Assembly (NCBI GenBank): GCA_017399865.1
Contig: JAFQAT010000017.1
Coordinates: 153,079 to 217,078 of the forward strand
Length of the DNA stretch: 64,000 nucleotides
Direction of reading: 5' to 3'
Origin: Bacteroidales bacterium
GTDB taxonomy: Bacteria; Bacteroidota; Bacteroidia; Bacteroidales; UBA932
Below the pieces are notes generated by a model. That model did no database searches and had not been told where the DNA came from. It saw only the letters and a list, made by a program, of their open reading frames with translations. Each line of letters starts with the position of its first letter. Positions within the stretch are counted from its first letter, which is position 1. The translations under genes were made by a program, and so were the position numbers. Shown here in pieces: positions 40,164 to 47,388 of this stretch.

Positions 40164-40585
40164 AGGAACACGTCCTTTCTCAATCCTTCCATATAGAAAC
40201 CGTCTTCGGTCCTGCTCAGGATTATGTGGTCTTCGCACATCTTGACCAGCCTGCCGAGAGGATCTCTGCGTCTGAATGTCACGGAATCAGCAGTCTTGGA
40301 CACGATCTTGAACGGCTTTTCGCTGAAATACGCCTCTGCCTTTTCCTTTATTGTATCCCAGTCATCCGATGTCTCCAGCTGCTTCTTTACGAAGCCGAAT
40401 TTCGGATATGCGGCTGCAATCAATGCAAAGAACAATGCTATTTTCCAAAGGGAATTGTATCCGTCCTCGAAGATGCTGTCTATGCTTCCTTCCACCGCTC
40501 CGATCAGGATGAGCGCAAGGATGATGAGTGTGGTCAGTATCGCGAAATAGAAGAAGTATTTTACTGATCTGATGAAATATTTCAT
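40112..40585 (-). CDS. Membrane protein of unknown function
   Basis: Start set at 40585 (MKYFIRSVKYFFYFA), 157 residues. Two hydrophobic helices (about residues 10-31 and 45-62) are followed by a small soluble domain with KPFKIVSKTADSVTFRRRDP and LVKMCEDHIILSRTEDGFYMEG. I recognise no named family, but the layout resembles small Bacteroidales envelope proteins. A -7 box TATATTTG lies upstream at 40633-40640. Convergent overlap with the DUF3109 gene. Confidence 0.7.
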   Translation of the reverse strand: MKYFIRSVKYFFYFAILTTLIILALILIGAVEGSIDSIFEDGYNSLWKIALFFALIAAAYPKFGFVKKQLETSDDWDTIKEKAEAYFSEKPFKIVSKTADSVTFRRRDPLGRLVKMCEDHIILSRTEDGFYMEGLRKDVFLYSAGLSSILAASESAE

Positions 40586-40632
40586 GGCGTCATATTTGCA
40601 GGTTATACTTGGTGCCCTCTTGGGAAGGCATA

Positions 40633-40640
40633 CAAATATA
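40633..40640 (-). promoter_or_regulatory. -7 box TATATTTG for the 157-aa membrane protein
   Basis: Exact TAnnTTTG on the minus strand, 47 bases before the ATG at 40585; divergent from the promoter at 40661. Confidence 0.6.
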
Positions 40641-40660
40641 CGAAAAATCCGATATTTTGT

Positions 40661-40668
40661 TATCTTTG
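40661..40668 (+). promoter_or_regulatory. -7 box TATCTTTG for the coiled-coil/hemW operon
   Basis: Exact TAnnTTTG, 19 bases before the ATG at 40688. Confidence 0.65.
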
Positions 40669-40687
40669 CACCCAAATCACAATTTTT

Positions 40688-41551
40688 ATGGAAAACAGCA
40701 CTCTGAAAAAAATCATGTATGCGCTCATCGTCGTGGCCTTGGGCCTTGGAGGAGCACTCGCATACATCTGGTATCAGAAGTCATCTCTGGTAAAGGAACT
40801 GACGATAGATAAGGAAGAGCTGACAGCTCAGATGATCGAACTCCAGAACGATTATGCATCACTGTCTTCAGACTACGATACAATCAATTCGCAGCTGGAC
40901 TCATCACGAGAGGAGGTTTCTCAGCTCATCTCCAGAATCCAGAAGACCGAAGCCACAAACAGAAGCAAGATGCGTCAGTACGAGAAGGAACTCGGTACCT
41001 TGAGAAGCATCATGAAGAGCTATATCGTTCAGATAGATTCTCTCAATACGCTCAACCAGAAGCTCAAGGCTGATGCTGCCGCTGCCCGTCGCGAGGCTGC
41101 GGAGAGCAGGAAGAGGGAGGAAGCTCTCAACAAGACCGTGGAGGACCTTTCAGGTCAGGTTGCAGCCGGATCTGTAATCAAGGCTAGAGGCATCAGGATG
41201 GAGGCATACAACGGTTCCGATAAGGTTACGGACAGAAGCAGCAGGGTTGTGCGTCTTCTTACTTCGCTCAGTCTTGTGGAGAACGATCTTGCTCCAAGAG
41301 GCCCTGTAAGAGTCTATATCAGAGTAAAGGATCCTGAAGGAATCCTCCTTACCAACAGCACGCAGAGGACGTTCGAGCTTAACGGCGAGCCTATGATATG
41401 TTCTGCTTCACGTGAGGTCGATTATCAGGGCAAGGAAGTGGATCTCAGCATATATCTTAACGAGATTCCTGAATACACTAAGGGTATCTATACGGTTGAG
41501 GCATACACAGAGCAGACACTGCTCGGCTCTGCGGAACTCTTGCTCCGATAG
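40688..41551 (+). CDS. Membrane-anchored coiled-coil protein
   Basis: 287 residues: an N-terminal membrane helix (about residues 9-28, IMYALIVVALGLGGALAYIW), a long coiled coil (about residues 32-155, repeated heptads such as LSSDYDTINSQLDSSREEVS and LRSIMKSYIVQIDSLNTLNQ), and a C-terminal beta domain (VRVYIRVKDPEGILLTNSTQ, EVDLSIYLNE, GIYTVEAYTEQTLLGSAELL). I recall similar proteins in Bacteroidales next to hemW but know no function; a periplasmic tether is plausible. hemW starts 2 bases after its stop. Confidence 0.8.
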   Translation: MENSTLKKIMYALIVVALGLGGALAYIWYQKSSLVKELTIDKEELTAQMIELQNDYASLSSDYDTINSQLDSSREEVSQLISRIQKTEATNRSKMRQYEKELGTLRSIMKSYIVQIDSLNTLNQKLKADAAAARREAAESRKREEALNKTVEDLSGQVAAGSVIKARGIRMEAYNGSDKVTDRSSRVVRLLTSLSLVENDLAPRGPVRVYIRVKDPEGILLTNSTQRTFELNGEPMICSASREVDYQGKEVDLSIYLNEIPEYTKGIYTVEAYTEQTLLGSAELLLR

Positions 41552-41553
41552 CC

Positions 41554-42840
41554 GTGATATATGTCCACATACCTTTCTGCAGGAGTTTCTGCACATATTG
41601 TGACTTCTACTCGGAGGTTGCTGCGAAATGCCGCAGTTTCGGACGCTTCGCTGATGCTCTTGTTAAGGAGATGGAGCATCGTGCGGATGAAATCACAGAC
41701 GATGTAAATACATTATACATAGGAGGCGGCACCCCATCGGTGCTGCCTCTTGATGTCTTTGAACGTCTCCTTGATGCCCTGCACAGATGCGGGCACGGAG
41801 GGCCGTATGACGAATTCACCGTTGAGGTAAATCCGGAGGACATAGTGGAAAAAGGTCCGGAATATGTCGAAGGTCTTCTTAGACTTGGCGTGAACCGCAT
41901 AAGCATGGGAGTGCAGTCTTTCGATGACGGGATCCTGAAGTTCATGAACCGCCGGCATGACGCTGAAACGGCGAGGAAGGCATATACGATACTGGAGGAA
42001 GCCGGTGTGGAAAACATAAGCATTGACCTAATCTTCGGTCTTCCGCAGCTATCTGATGCCCAGTGGCAGGATACTCTGGACAAGGCGCTGTCGATATCAG
42101 GCACGGGACGTCTTCCAAAGCATATTTCCTCATACCAGCTTTCCGTCGAACCGGGAAGCATGCTTGCCAGGCTTGTTGAAAGGGGTAAGTTCGAAGAGGC
42201 CTCGGAGGAACTGTGCGAGAAGCAGTATTCGATGCTCTGCTCTGCCTTGCGCGATGCCGGATACCACCATTATGAGATTTCCAATTTCGCTCTGCCAGGC
42301 TACGAAGCCCGGCATAATTCCGCATATTGGAGACATGTGCCGTATGTCGGTTTCGGCCCAGGTGCCCATAGTCTTATTTCCCCCCAGTCGGTTTCACCGA
42401 CAGCCCCCGAGGGGGCATACGGTCTTCGCTCCGCTTCGACCGGCGACCTTTTCGCCTTTCCGTATTTCGCTCCGCAAAATACCCGGCCCGGTCGCGCCTC
42501 TGCTGAGACTTCAGGAGTTGAATCACATTATTCCAGGACATGGAACGAAGCGGATCTGAACAGGTATCTGGAGGATCCGATGGGAGTAAGGGATGGAGAG
42601 GAACTGACCGGCGAACAGGTGGTCATGGAACGCATAATGCTGGCCCTGCGTACTTCGGAGGGCATCCCGGAAGATTTTCTCCGAATGCACTGCGCCCCGC
42701 ATGAACTGGAACACGCCCTGGCCTGCGGTAATCTGGTGCGGATCCCGGATTGTCATGGAGCAGCCGATGCACCCTGCCGTCTCCGTATTCCCGAAGACCG
42801 CTTCTTTGTCTCGGACAGCATAATCTCAGATCTGGCATAG
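41554..42840 (+). CDS. hemW: HemW-like radical SAM haem chaperone with a repeat-derived insert
   Basis: The start is the GTG at 41554 (MIYVHIPFC); the nearby ATG at 41561 is out of frame. At 428 residues it is about 50 longer than usual. The radical-SAM cluster motif is CRSFCTYC (residues 9-16), followed by YIGGGTPSVL, EFTVEVNPEDI, GVNRISMGVQSFDD and ISIDLIFGLPQ, and the family's GFGPGAHS. HemW carries haem or acts as a coproporphyrinogen-oxidase-like relative. Directly after GPGAHS, residues about 276-330 (from PQSVSPTAPEGAYG to SAETSGVESHYSR) are encoded by a palindromic repeat in the opposite orientation to the copy in prmC. The frame then resumes at RTWNEADLNRYLE. Confidence 0.9.
   Translation: MIYVHIPFCRSFCTYCDFYSEVAAKCRSFGRFADALVKEMEHRADEITDDVNTLYIGGGTPSVLPLDVFERLLDALHRCGHGGPYDEFTVEVNPEDIVEKGPEYVEGLLRLGVNRISMGVQSFDDGILKFMNRRHDAETARKAYTILEEAGVENISIDLIFGLPQLSDAQWQDTLDKALSISGTGRLPKHISSYQLSVEPGSMLARLVERGKFEEASEELCEKQYSMLCSALRDAGYHHYEISNFALPGYEARHNSAYWRHVPYVGFGPGAHSLISPQSVSPTAPEGAYGLRSASTGDLFAFPYFAPQNTRPGRASAETSGVESHYSRTWNEADLNRYLEDPMGVRDGEELTGEQVVMERIMLALRTSEGIPEDFLRMHCAPHELEHALACGNLVRIPDCHGAADAPCRLRIPEDRFFVSDSIISDLA
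42380..42498 (-). repeat. Palindromic repeat inside hemW (in frame), inverted copy of the prmC insert
   Basis: On the minus strand it runs GGCGCGACCGGG, a GTATTTTGC...AAATAC hairpin, GGTCGCC, an extra 21-base palindrome GGTC...GACC (42421-42441) absent from prmC, GCCCCC/GGGGGC, GTCGGT-gaa-ACCGAC and TGGGGGG. The last stem differs from prmC (GTCACC/GGTGAC) at paired positions, so pairing is conserved while sequence is not. Confidence 0.9.
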
Positions 42841-42880
42841 CCGGATTTCTAAAGTGTTGATATACAGGATGATATAAAAC

Positions 42881-42933
42881 AAAGCGTGCCAGACCCCTGT
42901 TTTAAGATGTGGGTTTGGCACATGTGCTTTTGT
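42881..42933. terminator. Long hairpin after hemW, copy of a dispersed element
   Basis: GTGCCAGACCC (42886-42896) pairs with GGGTTTGGCAC (42911-42921) with one G-T, flanked by AAAACAAAGC and GCTTTTGT, which extend the stem imperfectly. A reverse-complement copy lies at 60845-60897. The rest of 42841-43040 is AT-rich leader for the following lipoprotein gene. Confidence 0.75.
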
Positions 42934-43040
42934 ATATGGTTGATAGTCAATAAAATAGAAAATAAGGTGTGCTAAATGATACATTTATTCCGAATAATTG
43001 CTATATTTCCGAACATATTAATCACAAAACTGTTCTTCTT

Positions 43041-43505
43041 ATGAAAAAGATTCTGATTTTTGCAGCATTCTTGATGCTGTTTTCATCTTGTGCTGTGCAT
43101 AAGGCCAGTGTATCATCAACTGCTGTTTATAGCCCTGCAATTGAGACTACGACCATTGCAACCATTGATGTATCTTCGAAAAAGATCACATATATGTATA
43201 CTCCGGCCAAAACTGATTCCAAGTCATTATCAGAGAAGCAGCTGATCCAGAATGCCATTTATGAGGCTCTTCAGGCGAATGGGAATGCGGATGAGCTTGT
43301 GGAAGTAAACTACTTCATGTCCATGAAGCGTAGATTTCCTTTTGGTAAGAGAGTTAAATATGTCATAGTGTCCGGATACCCGGCTACTTATAGTGATTTC
43401 CGTGAACCTGACTGTGAAGACAAGGATGCTGTTGAGACATTCAGTCGTTCAAGAATGTATAGACAGTCTAAGCTGGATCAGCTTTCGTTAGGTGATAATC
43501 AATAG
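43041..43505 (+). CDS. Small lipoprotein of unknown function
   Basis: 154 residues from MKKILIFAAFLMLFSSC (lipobox FSSC, Cys17); an upstream in-frame Met at 42969 precedes the signal and is not used. The mature part has a beta-rich start (SPAIETTTIATIDVSSKKIT), a helix (SEKQLIQNAIYEALQANGNADELVE) and a basic stretch (MKRRFPFGKRVKYVIVSGYP). I recall similar short Bacteroidales lipoproteins with no assigned role. GC content is lower than its neighbours. The aminopeptidase gene follows 27 bases later. Confidence 0.75.
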   Translation: MKKILIFAAFLMLFSSCAVHKASVSSTAVYSPAIETTTIATIDVSSKKITYMYTPAKTDSKSLSEKQLIQNAIYEALQANGNADELVEVNYFMSMKRRFPFGKRVKYVIVSGYPATYSDFREPDCEDKDAVETFSRSRMYRQSKLDQLSLGDNQ

Positions 43506-43532
43506 GTGTCATTATATTGATACATATTACCC

Positions 43533-45341
43533 ATGGCAGTTGTTTTTGCAGAAAGAATCGATGCCCTGAGAGGGCTGATGGAGAGAAACGGGTGGGACGC
43601 TGTGGTCGTCAGCGGATCCGATCCCCACAGCAGTGAGTATCCTGCACCAAGATGGCAGCAGGTGAAGTTCCTCAGCGGATTTACCGGTGAGGCGGGAGAC
43701 CTTGTCGTGACCCGTGACCATGCCGGACTCTGGACGGACTCAAGATATTTCATCCAGGCGCTCTCACAGCTTGAAGGCACAGGGGTCGAGCTTCATAAGA
43801 CAAGGGTCCCGGGTGCTGTAGGCATACCTGAATGGCTTTCTGACAAGGCGAAGACTGTGGCTGTCGACGGCCTCTGCTGGAATGTTGCAGCTGTCAGGGA
43901 GATAGCCGATGCCTTGGGAGACGGCGGTCTGGTCGTAGATGTGCCGGACATGCTGGAAGAACTGTGGACATCCCGTCCGCAGATTCCGATGACTCCGATA
44001 ACCACCCTGGATGTCGACACTTTCGGCGGAACATCCCGCGAAGAAAAGATATCATGGCTCCGTAAGTGGATGCTTCTCGAAGGCGTGGACCGTGTGCTCC
44101 TTTCTTCTCTGGACGAGATAGCATGGATGCTGAACGTCAGGGGAAGCGACATCGAGTATAACCCGCTGGTGATCTCATACCTTCTTGTCTCGCAGGACAG
44201 CGTGAGGTGGTTTGTCCGCAAGGCAGTAACCGACGATCCTGATACATTGGACAGCTTCAGCGAGCTGGAGATGGATGATGTAGCCGTCGACGACTATGAC
44301 GCCGTATTCTTCGGGCTGTCCGATTTCACAGACGAGCAAGCCCCGGTGACCATTTTTGTCGATCCGTCGACCTTGAACCATCATCTGTATTCATATATTC
44401 AGGATTCATATCCTGCCGACAGGATCGTGTGCGGAACATCGCCGGTGATTCTTCAGAAATCGGTGAAGACCCCGTCGGAGATCGAGAACCTGCGCCAGAC
44501 CTACATTGACGACGGCGTGGCGATGGAATGCTTCCTCCATTGGCTCGAAGAAGAAGTCGCTACCGGCAGGGAAGTCGACGAATGGGAGGCGTCCGAAAAG
44601 CTTACGCAGTTCAGGTCGCAGATCCCCGGATACAGAGGCAACAGCTTCGAGAACATCTCGGCATACGGCCCCGGTGCCGCCCTGCCGCATTATTCGACGC
44701 CGAAGGAAGGTTCGGCGGTCATCCGTCCGTTCGGACTTTATCTCGTGGATTCCGGCGGACAGTACCTGACGGGCACGACTGATATAACCAGGACGGTTCC
44801 GATGGGCGGTTGCACGGATCTTGAGAGGGAAGACTATACGCTCGTCCTGAAGGGCATGATCGACCTGTCGATGGCGGTTTTTCCTCGCGGAACAGCAGGC
44901 TGCCAGATAGATTCCATAGCGCGGATGCCTCTATGGAAGAAGATGAGGAATTTCGGACATGGCACAGGTCATGGCATCGGATACTATCTCTGCGTCCATG
45001 AAGGACCGCAGTCGATAAGGTATCAGTACAACCCTCAGCCGCTCCTTCCTGGCATGGTGACATCTAATGAACCGGGACTGTACAGGGAAGGAATGCATGG
45101 CGTAAGGCATGAGAACATCGTCCTGTGCAAGGAGGCCGGAATGAGCGAATTCGGCGACTGGCTCGAGTTCGAGACGCTCACCTGCTGCCATTTCGACACA
45201 TCCGCAGTTGTTCCTGAACTCCTCGGACCGGAGGCGCTGGACTGGCTGAACGAATACAACGACCGGGTGTACAGGACCTTGGCACCGCTTCTTCCTCCTC
45301 GCACGGCAGCGTGGCTCCGTGACAAGACCATGCCTATATAA
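43533..45341 (+). CDS. Aminopeptidase P family (Xaa-Pro aminopeptidase, M24B)
   Basis: 602 residues, the three-domain long form. It removes N-terminal residues preceding proline. Two N-terminal creatinase-like domains (WDAVVVSGSDPHSSEYPAPR, LWTDSRYFIQA, LLSSLDEIAWMLNVRGSDI) precede the pita-bread catalytic domain. Metal ligands appear as the two Asp in LVDSGGQYLTGTTDITRT, His in GHGTGHGIGYYL, Glu in TSNEPGLYREGMHGVRHENI and Glu in WLEFETLT. No signal peptide, so cytoplasmic. Confidence 0.94.
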   Translation: MAVVFAERIDALRGLMERNGWDAVVVSGSDPHSSEYPAPRWQQVKFLSGFTGEAGDLVVTRDHAGLWTDSRYFIQALSQLEGTGVELHKTRVPGAVGIPEWLSDKAKTVAVDGLCWNVAAVREIADALGDGGLVVDVPDMLEELWTSRPQIPMTPITTLDVDTFGGTSREEKISWLRKWMLLEGVDRVLLSSLDEIAWMLNVRGSDIEYNPLVISYLLVSQDSVRWFVRKAVTDDPDTLDSFSELEMDDVAVDDYDAVFFGLSDFTDEQAPVTIFVDPSTLNHHLYSYIQDSYPADRIVCGTSPVILQKSVKTPSEIENLRQTYIDDGVAMECFLHWLEEEVATGREVDEWEASEKLTQFRSQIPGYRGNSFENISAYGPGAALPHYSTPKEGSAVIRPFGLYLVDSGGQYLTGTTDITRTVPMGGCTDLEREDYTLVLKGMIDLSMAVFPRGTAGCQIDSIARMPLWKKMRNFGHGTGHGIGYYLCVHEGPQSIRYQYNPQPLLPGMVTSNEPGLYREGMHGVRHENIVLCKEAGMSEFGDWLEFETLTCCHFDTSAVVPELLGPEALDWLNEYNDRVYRTLAPLLPPRTAAWLRDKTMPI

Positions 45342-45349
45342 AGTAATTG

Positions 45350-45382
45350 TCATGTCGAGCGACCGAAGGGATTCGAGATATC
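45350..45382 (+). repeat. Short palindromic repeat (GTCGAGCGACCGAAGG type)
   Basis: ATGTCGAGCGACCGAAGGGA continuing TTCGAGATATC, a repeat style common in Bacteroidota intergenic DNA; single copy in this window, between two genes. Confidence 0.5.
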
Positions 45383-45395
45383 TTTTTATAAGAAT

Positions 45396-46379
45396 ATGAA
45401 GAGAAATTTGTTGCTTATCATAGGAGTATTCATCGGTGTTCTGGTGATTCTGCTCATGGGAAACGTGATAACCGTCGCTGAAAAGCTCGGTGAAATCTGC
45501 CATACAGTATATGTTGAATACGCTTTCTATGCGCTTATTCTTGTACTGCTGATCGCTTTTGTACTCATCCCGATCATAAAGGTCCATACGGCACCGGAGT
45601 TTCCTGCCATGAGGCTTGTCGACGAGACGGCCGACATGAAGAAACTGCGCTCTTTTGCAAAGCGTCTGGTGTCCGGATGCGGATACATAGAGGATGCGGA
45701 AGTACGTGCCAGTCATCAGAAGCAGATCCGTGAAGAACTGGAGTCATGCTCTGAAGATATGGAATGTCTCAAGGCATTCATAGACAGGGAAGTCACCCTT
45801 CGTTTTGACGGCAATAAGGAAATGGGAGTCCCGGGCATCAATTCAAGAATGAAGGAATGGGCAAAATCCGTTTTCATGATAACGGCCGTATCGCAGAACA
45901 ACCTGGTGGATTCGGCGGTCCTGCTGGTAATGAACTACAGGCAGGTTGAAGATCTGGTCCTGGCCACCGGATTCCGTCCTACAAGGGCACAGATGTTCCG
46001 CATCTATGCGAACATTCTGACCACCACCCTTGTTTCATACTGTACTTCAGAGGTTCTGTCCGACCTTGCAGGAGAGACGACTCTTGCCGGAGCCATGGCG
46101 AACCTCAAGATACCGGGAGTAATCTCAGAATCTGCAATCCAGGGCGCTGTGAACGCCCTGCTGACCCTCCGCATCGGCTATGTGACCAGGACCTTCCTGA
46201 TGGAAGGCCCGGATGCCCTCGCCGGGCGCCAGAGGCGCCGCGAGGTATCGCTCAAGGCCTTCAAGGAAGCCTTCGTTGCGATTCCCGGCGTCCTCGCCGG
46301 CACCGCCGCAACGATGGGCAAAGGCCTAATGAACCTCTTCAAAGGCAAGAAGTCCGAACCTGCTGCGGAACAATCTTAA
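45396..46379 (+). CDS. DUF697-like inner-membrane protein
   Basis: 327 residues. Two N-terminal membrane helices (about residues 4-25 and 42-62) precede a soluble region and a C-terminal segment resembling DUF697/YcjF: AVSQNNLVDSAVLLVMNYRQ, VEDLVLATGFRPTRAQMFRI, YANILTTTLVSYCTSEVLS and AVNALLTLRIGYVTRTFLME. Function is unknown; homologues are linked to envelope stress. The C-terminal tail is basic (GLMNLFKGKKS). A terminator follows at 46392. Confidence 0.75.
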   Translation: MKRNLLLIIGVFIGVLVILLMGNVITVAEKLGEICHTVYVEYAFYALILVLLIAFVLIPIIKVHTAPEFPAMRLVDETADMKKLRSFAKRLVSGCGYIEDAEVRASHQKQIREELESCSEDMECLKAFIDREVTLRFDGNKEMGVPGINSRMKEWAKSVFMITAVSQNNLVDSAVLLVMNYRQVEDLVLATGFRPTRAQMFRIYANILTTTLVSYCTSEVLSDLAGETTLAGAMANLKIPGVISESAIQGAVNALLTLRIGYVTRTFLMEGPDALAGRQRRREVSLKAFKEAFVAIPGVLAGTAATMGKGLMNLFKGKKSEPAAEQS

Positions 46380-46391
46380 GAAAAGTGTAAT

Positions 46392-46425
46392 AATGATAAA
46401 AAACAGAAAAATGTTTTTTATCATT
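46392..46425. terminator. Terminator after the DUF697-like gene
   Basis: AATGATAAAAAAC (46392-46404) and GTTTTTTATCATT (46413-46425) form a 13-bp perfect AT-rich stem; the T-run is inside the right arm. Confidence 0.7.
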
Positions 46426-46449
46426 GATTGAAAAACTTGCATGGATTTT

Positions 46450-46488
46450 CCCATATGCTGAACTTTAAAGGAAAAAGCAGCATATGGG
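46450..46488. promoter_or_regulatory. Inverted repeat overlapping the start codon of the RhuM-PLD gene
   Basis: CCCATATGCTG (46450-46460) and CAGCATATGGG (46478-46488) are perfect 11-bp inverted repeats separated by 17 bases; the right arm contains the ATG (46484). In the mRNA the start codon would be in a stem, or the DNA could be an operator. Confidence 0.6.
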
Positions 46489-47365
46489 AAATATTGTTTT
46501 AAATGATGAGTCAGACGGGCGTGGCGAAATCGTGGTCTATCAGCCGGATGAGGTGATCAAGGTAGAAGTGTTGGTAAATGATGAAACTGTCTGGCTTACA
46601 CAGGAGCAGATAGCACAGGTGTTTTCTGTCGGTCGTCCTGCAATAACCAAACATATACGTAATATTTATAATTGCGGGGAGTTAGACGAGGATAGCACAT
46701 GTTCCATTTTGGAACATATGGGTAATGCCGGACAGCAAGCCTATCATATCAGATATTATAACCTTGATATGATACTGTCTGTAGGCTATCGTGTAAATAG
46801 TAGGAATGCTGTAAGTTTCAGACGGTGGGCATCGGAGATACTTAAAGAATATCTGTTGCGTGGATACTCTATAAATCAGAGAATGATGGACTTTGAGAAC
46901 AGAGTAAATGCCCGTTTGATAGAACAGGAAATTCGTTTGAATGATTGTGACAGAAAAATCGATTTCTTTGTCCGCACATCCCTGCCTCCTGTAGAAGGTG
47001 TCTTCTATGACGGTCAGATCTTCGATGCCTATGTTTTTGCTACAGACCTTATACGGTCTGCAAAAACCGGCATCATTCTGATAGATAATTATATAGACGA
47101 AAGTGTGCTCTTGATGTTGTCCAAAAGAGAGGGCGGAGTATCTGCAGAAATCCGTACCGGCCTCCTGACTGAAACCCTGAAGCAGGACCTTGCCAGACAT
47201 AAAGCCCAATATCCTGCAATTATGATAACTGAAGCAAAGAACATCCACGACCGTTTCCTGATCGTGGATGACGATGTATATCATATCGGAGCTTCCTTAA
47301 AGGACCTCGGAAAGAAGCTGTTCGCCTTTTCGAAGATGACGATTCCGAAAAACCTGCTGGTCTGA
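46484..47365 (+). CDS. RhuM-family DNA-binding domain fused to a PLD-like domain
   Basis: 293 residues. The N-terminal half matches RhuM-family proteins: DETVWLTQEQIAQVFSVGRP, AITKHIRNIYNCGELDEDST, YYNLDMILSVGYRVNSRNAV and FRRWASEILKEYLLRGYSIN. The C-terminal half from about residue 165 has a phospholipase-D-like pattern: a strand TGIILIDNYID, then NIHDRFLIVDDDVYHIGASL, corresponding to the HxK-type motif with only the His clear. RhuM proteins occur on mobile islands and near toxin or defence genes, and PLD domains often cut nucleic acid, so a regulated nuclease or toxin is possible. It is AT-richer than flanking core genes, isolated between terminators, and its start codon lies in an inverted repeat, all signs of recent acquisition. 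Confidence 0.78.
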   Translation: MGNIVLNDESDGRGEIVVYQPDEVIKVEVLVNDETVWLTQEQIAQVFSVGRPAITKHIRNIYNCGELDEDSTCSILEHMGNAGQQAYHIRYYNLDMILSVGYRVNSRNAVSFRRWASEILKEYLLRGYSINQRMMDFENRVNARLIEQEIRLNDCDRKIDFFVRTSLPPVEGVFYDGQIFDAYVFATDLIRSAKTGIILIDNYIDESVLLMLSKREGGVSAEIRTGLLTETLKQDLARHKAQYPAIMITEAKNIHDRFLIVDDDVYHIGASLKDLGKKLFAFSKMTIPKNLLV

Positions 47366-47388
47366 AATCCAGATCTCTGCCTCAGCGG

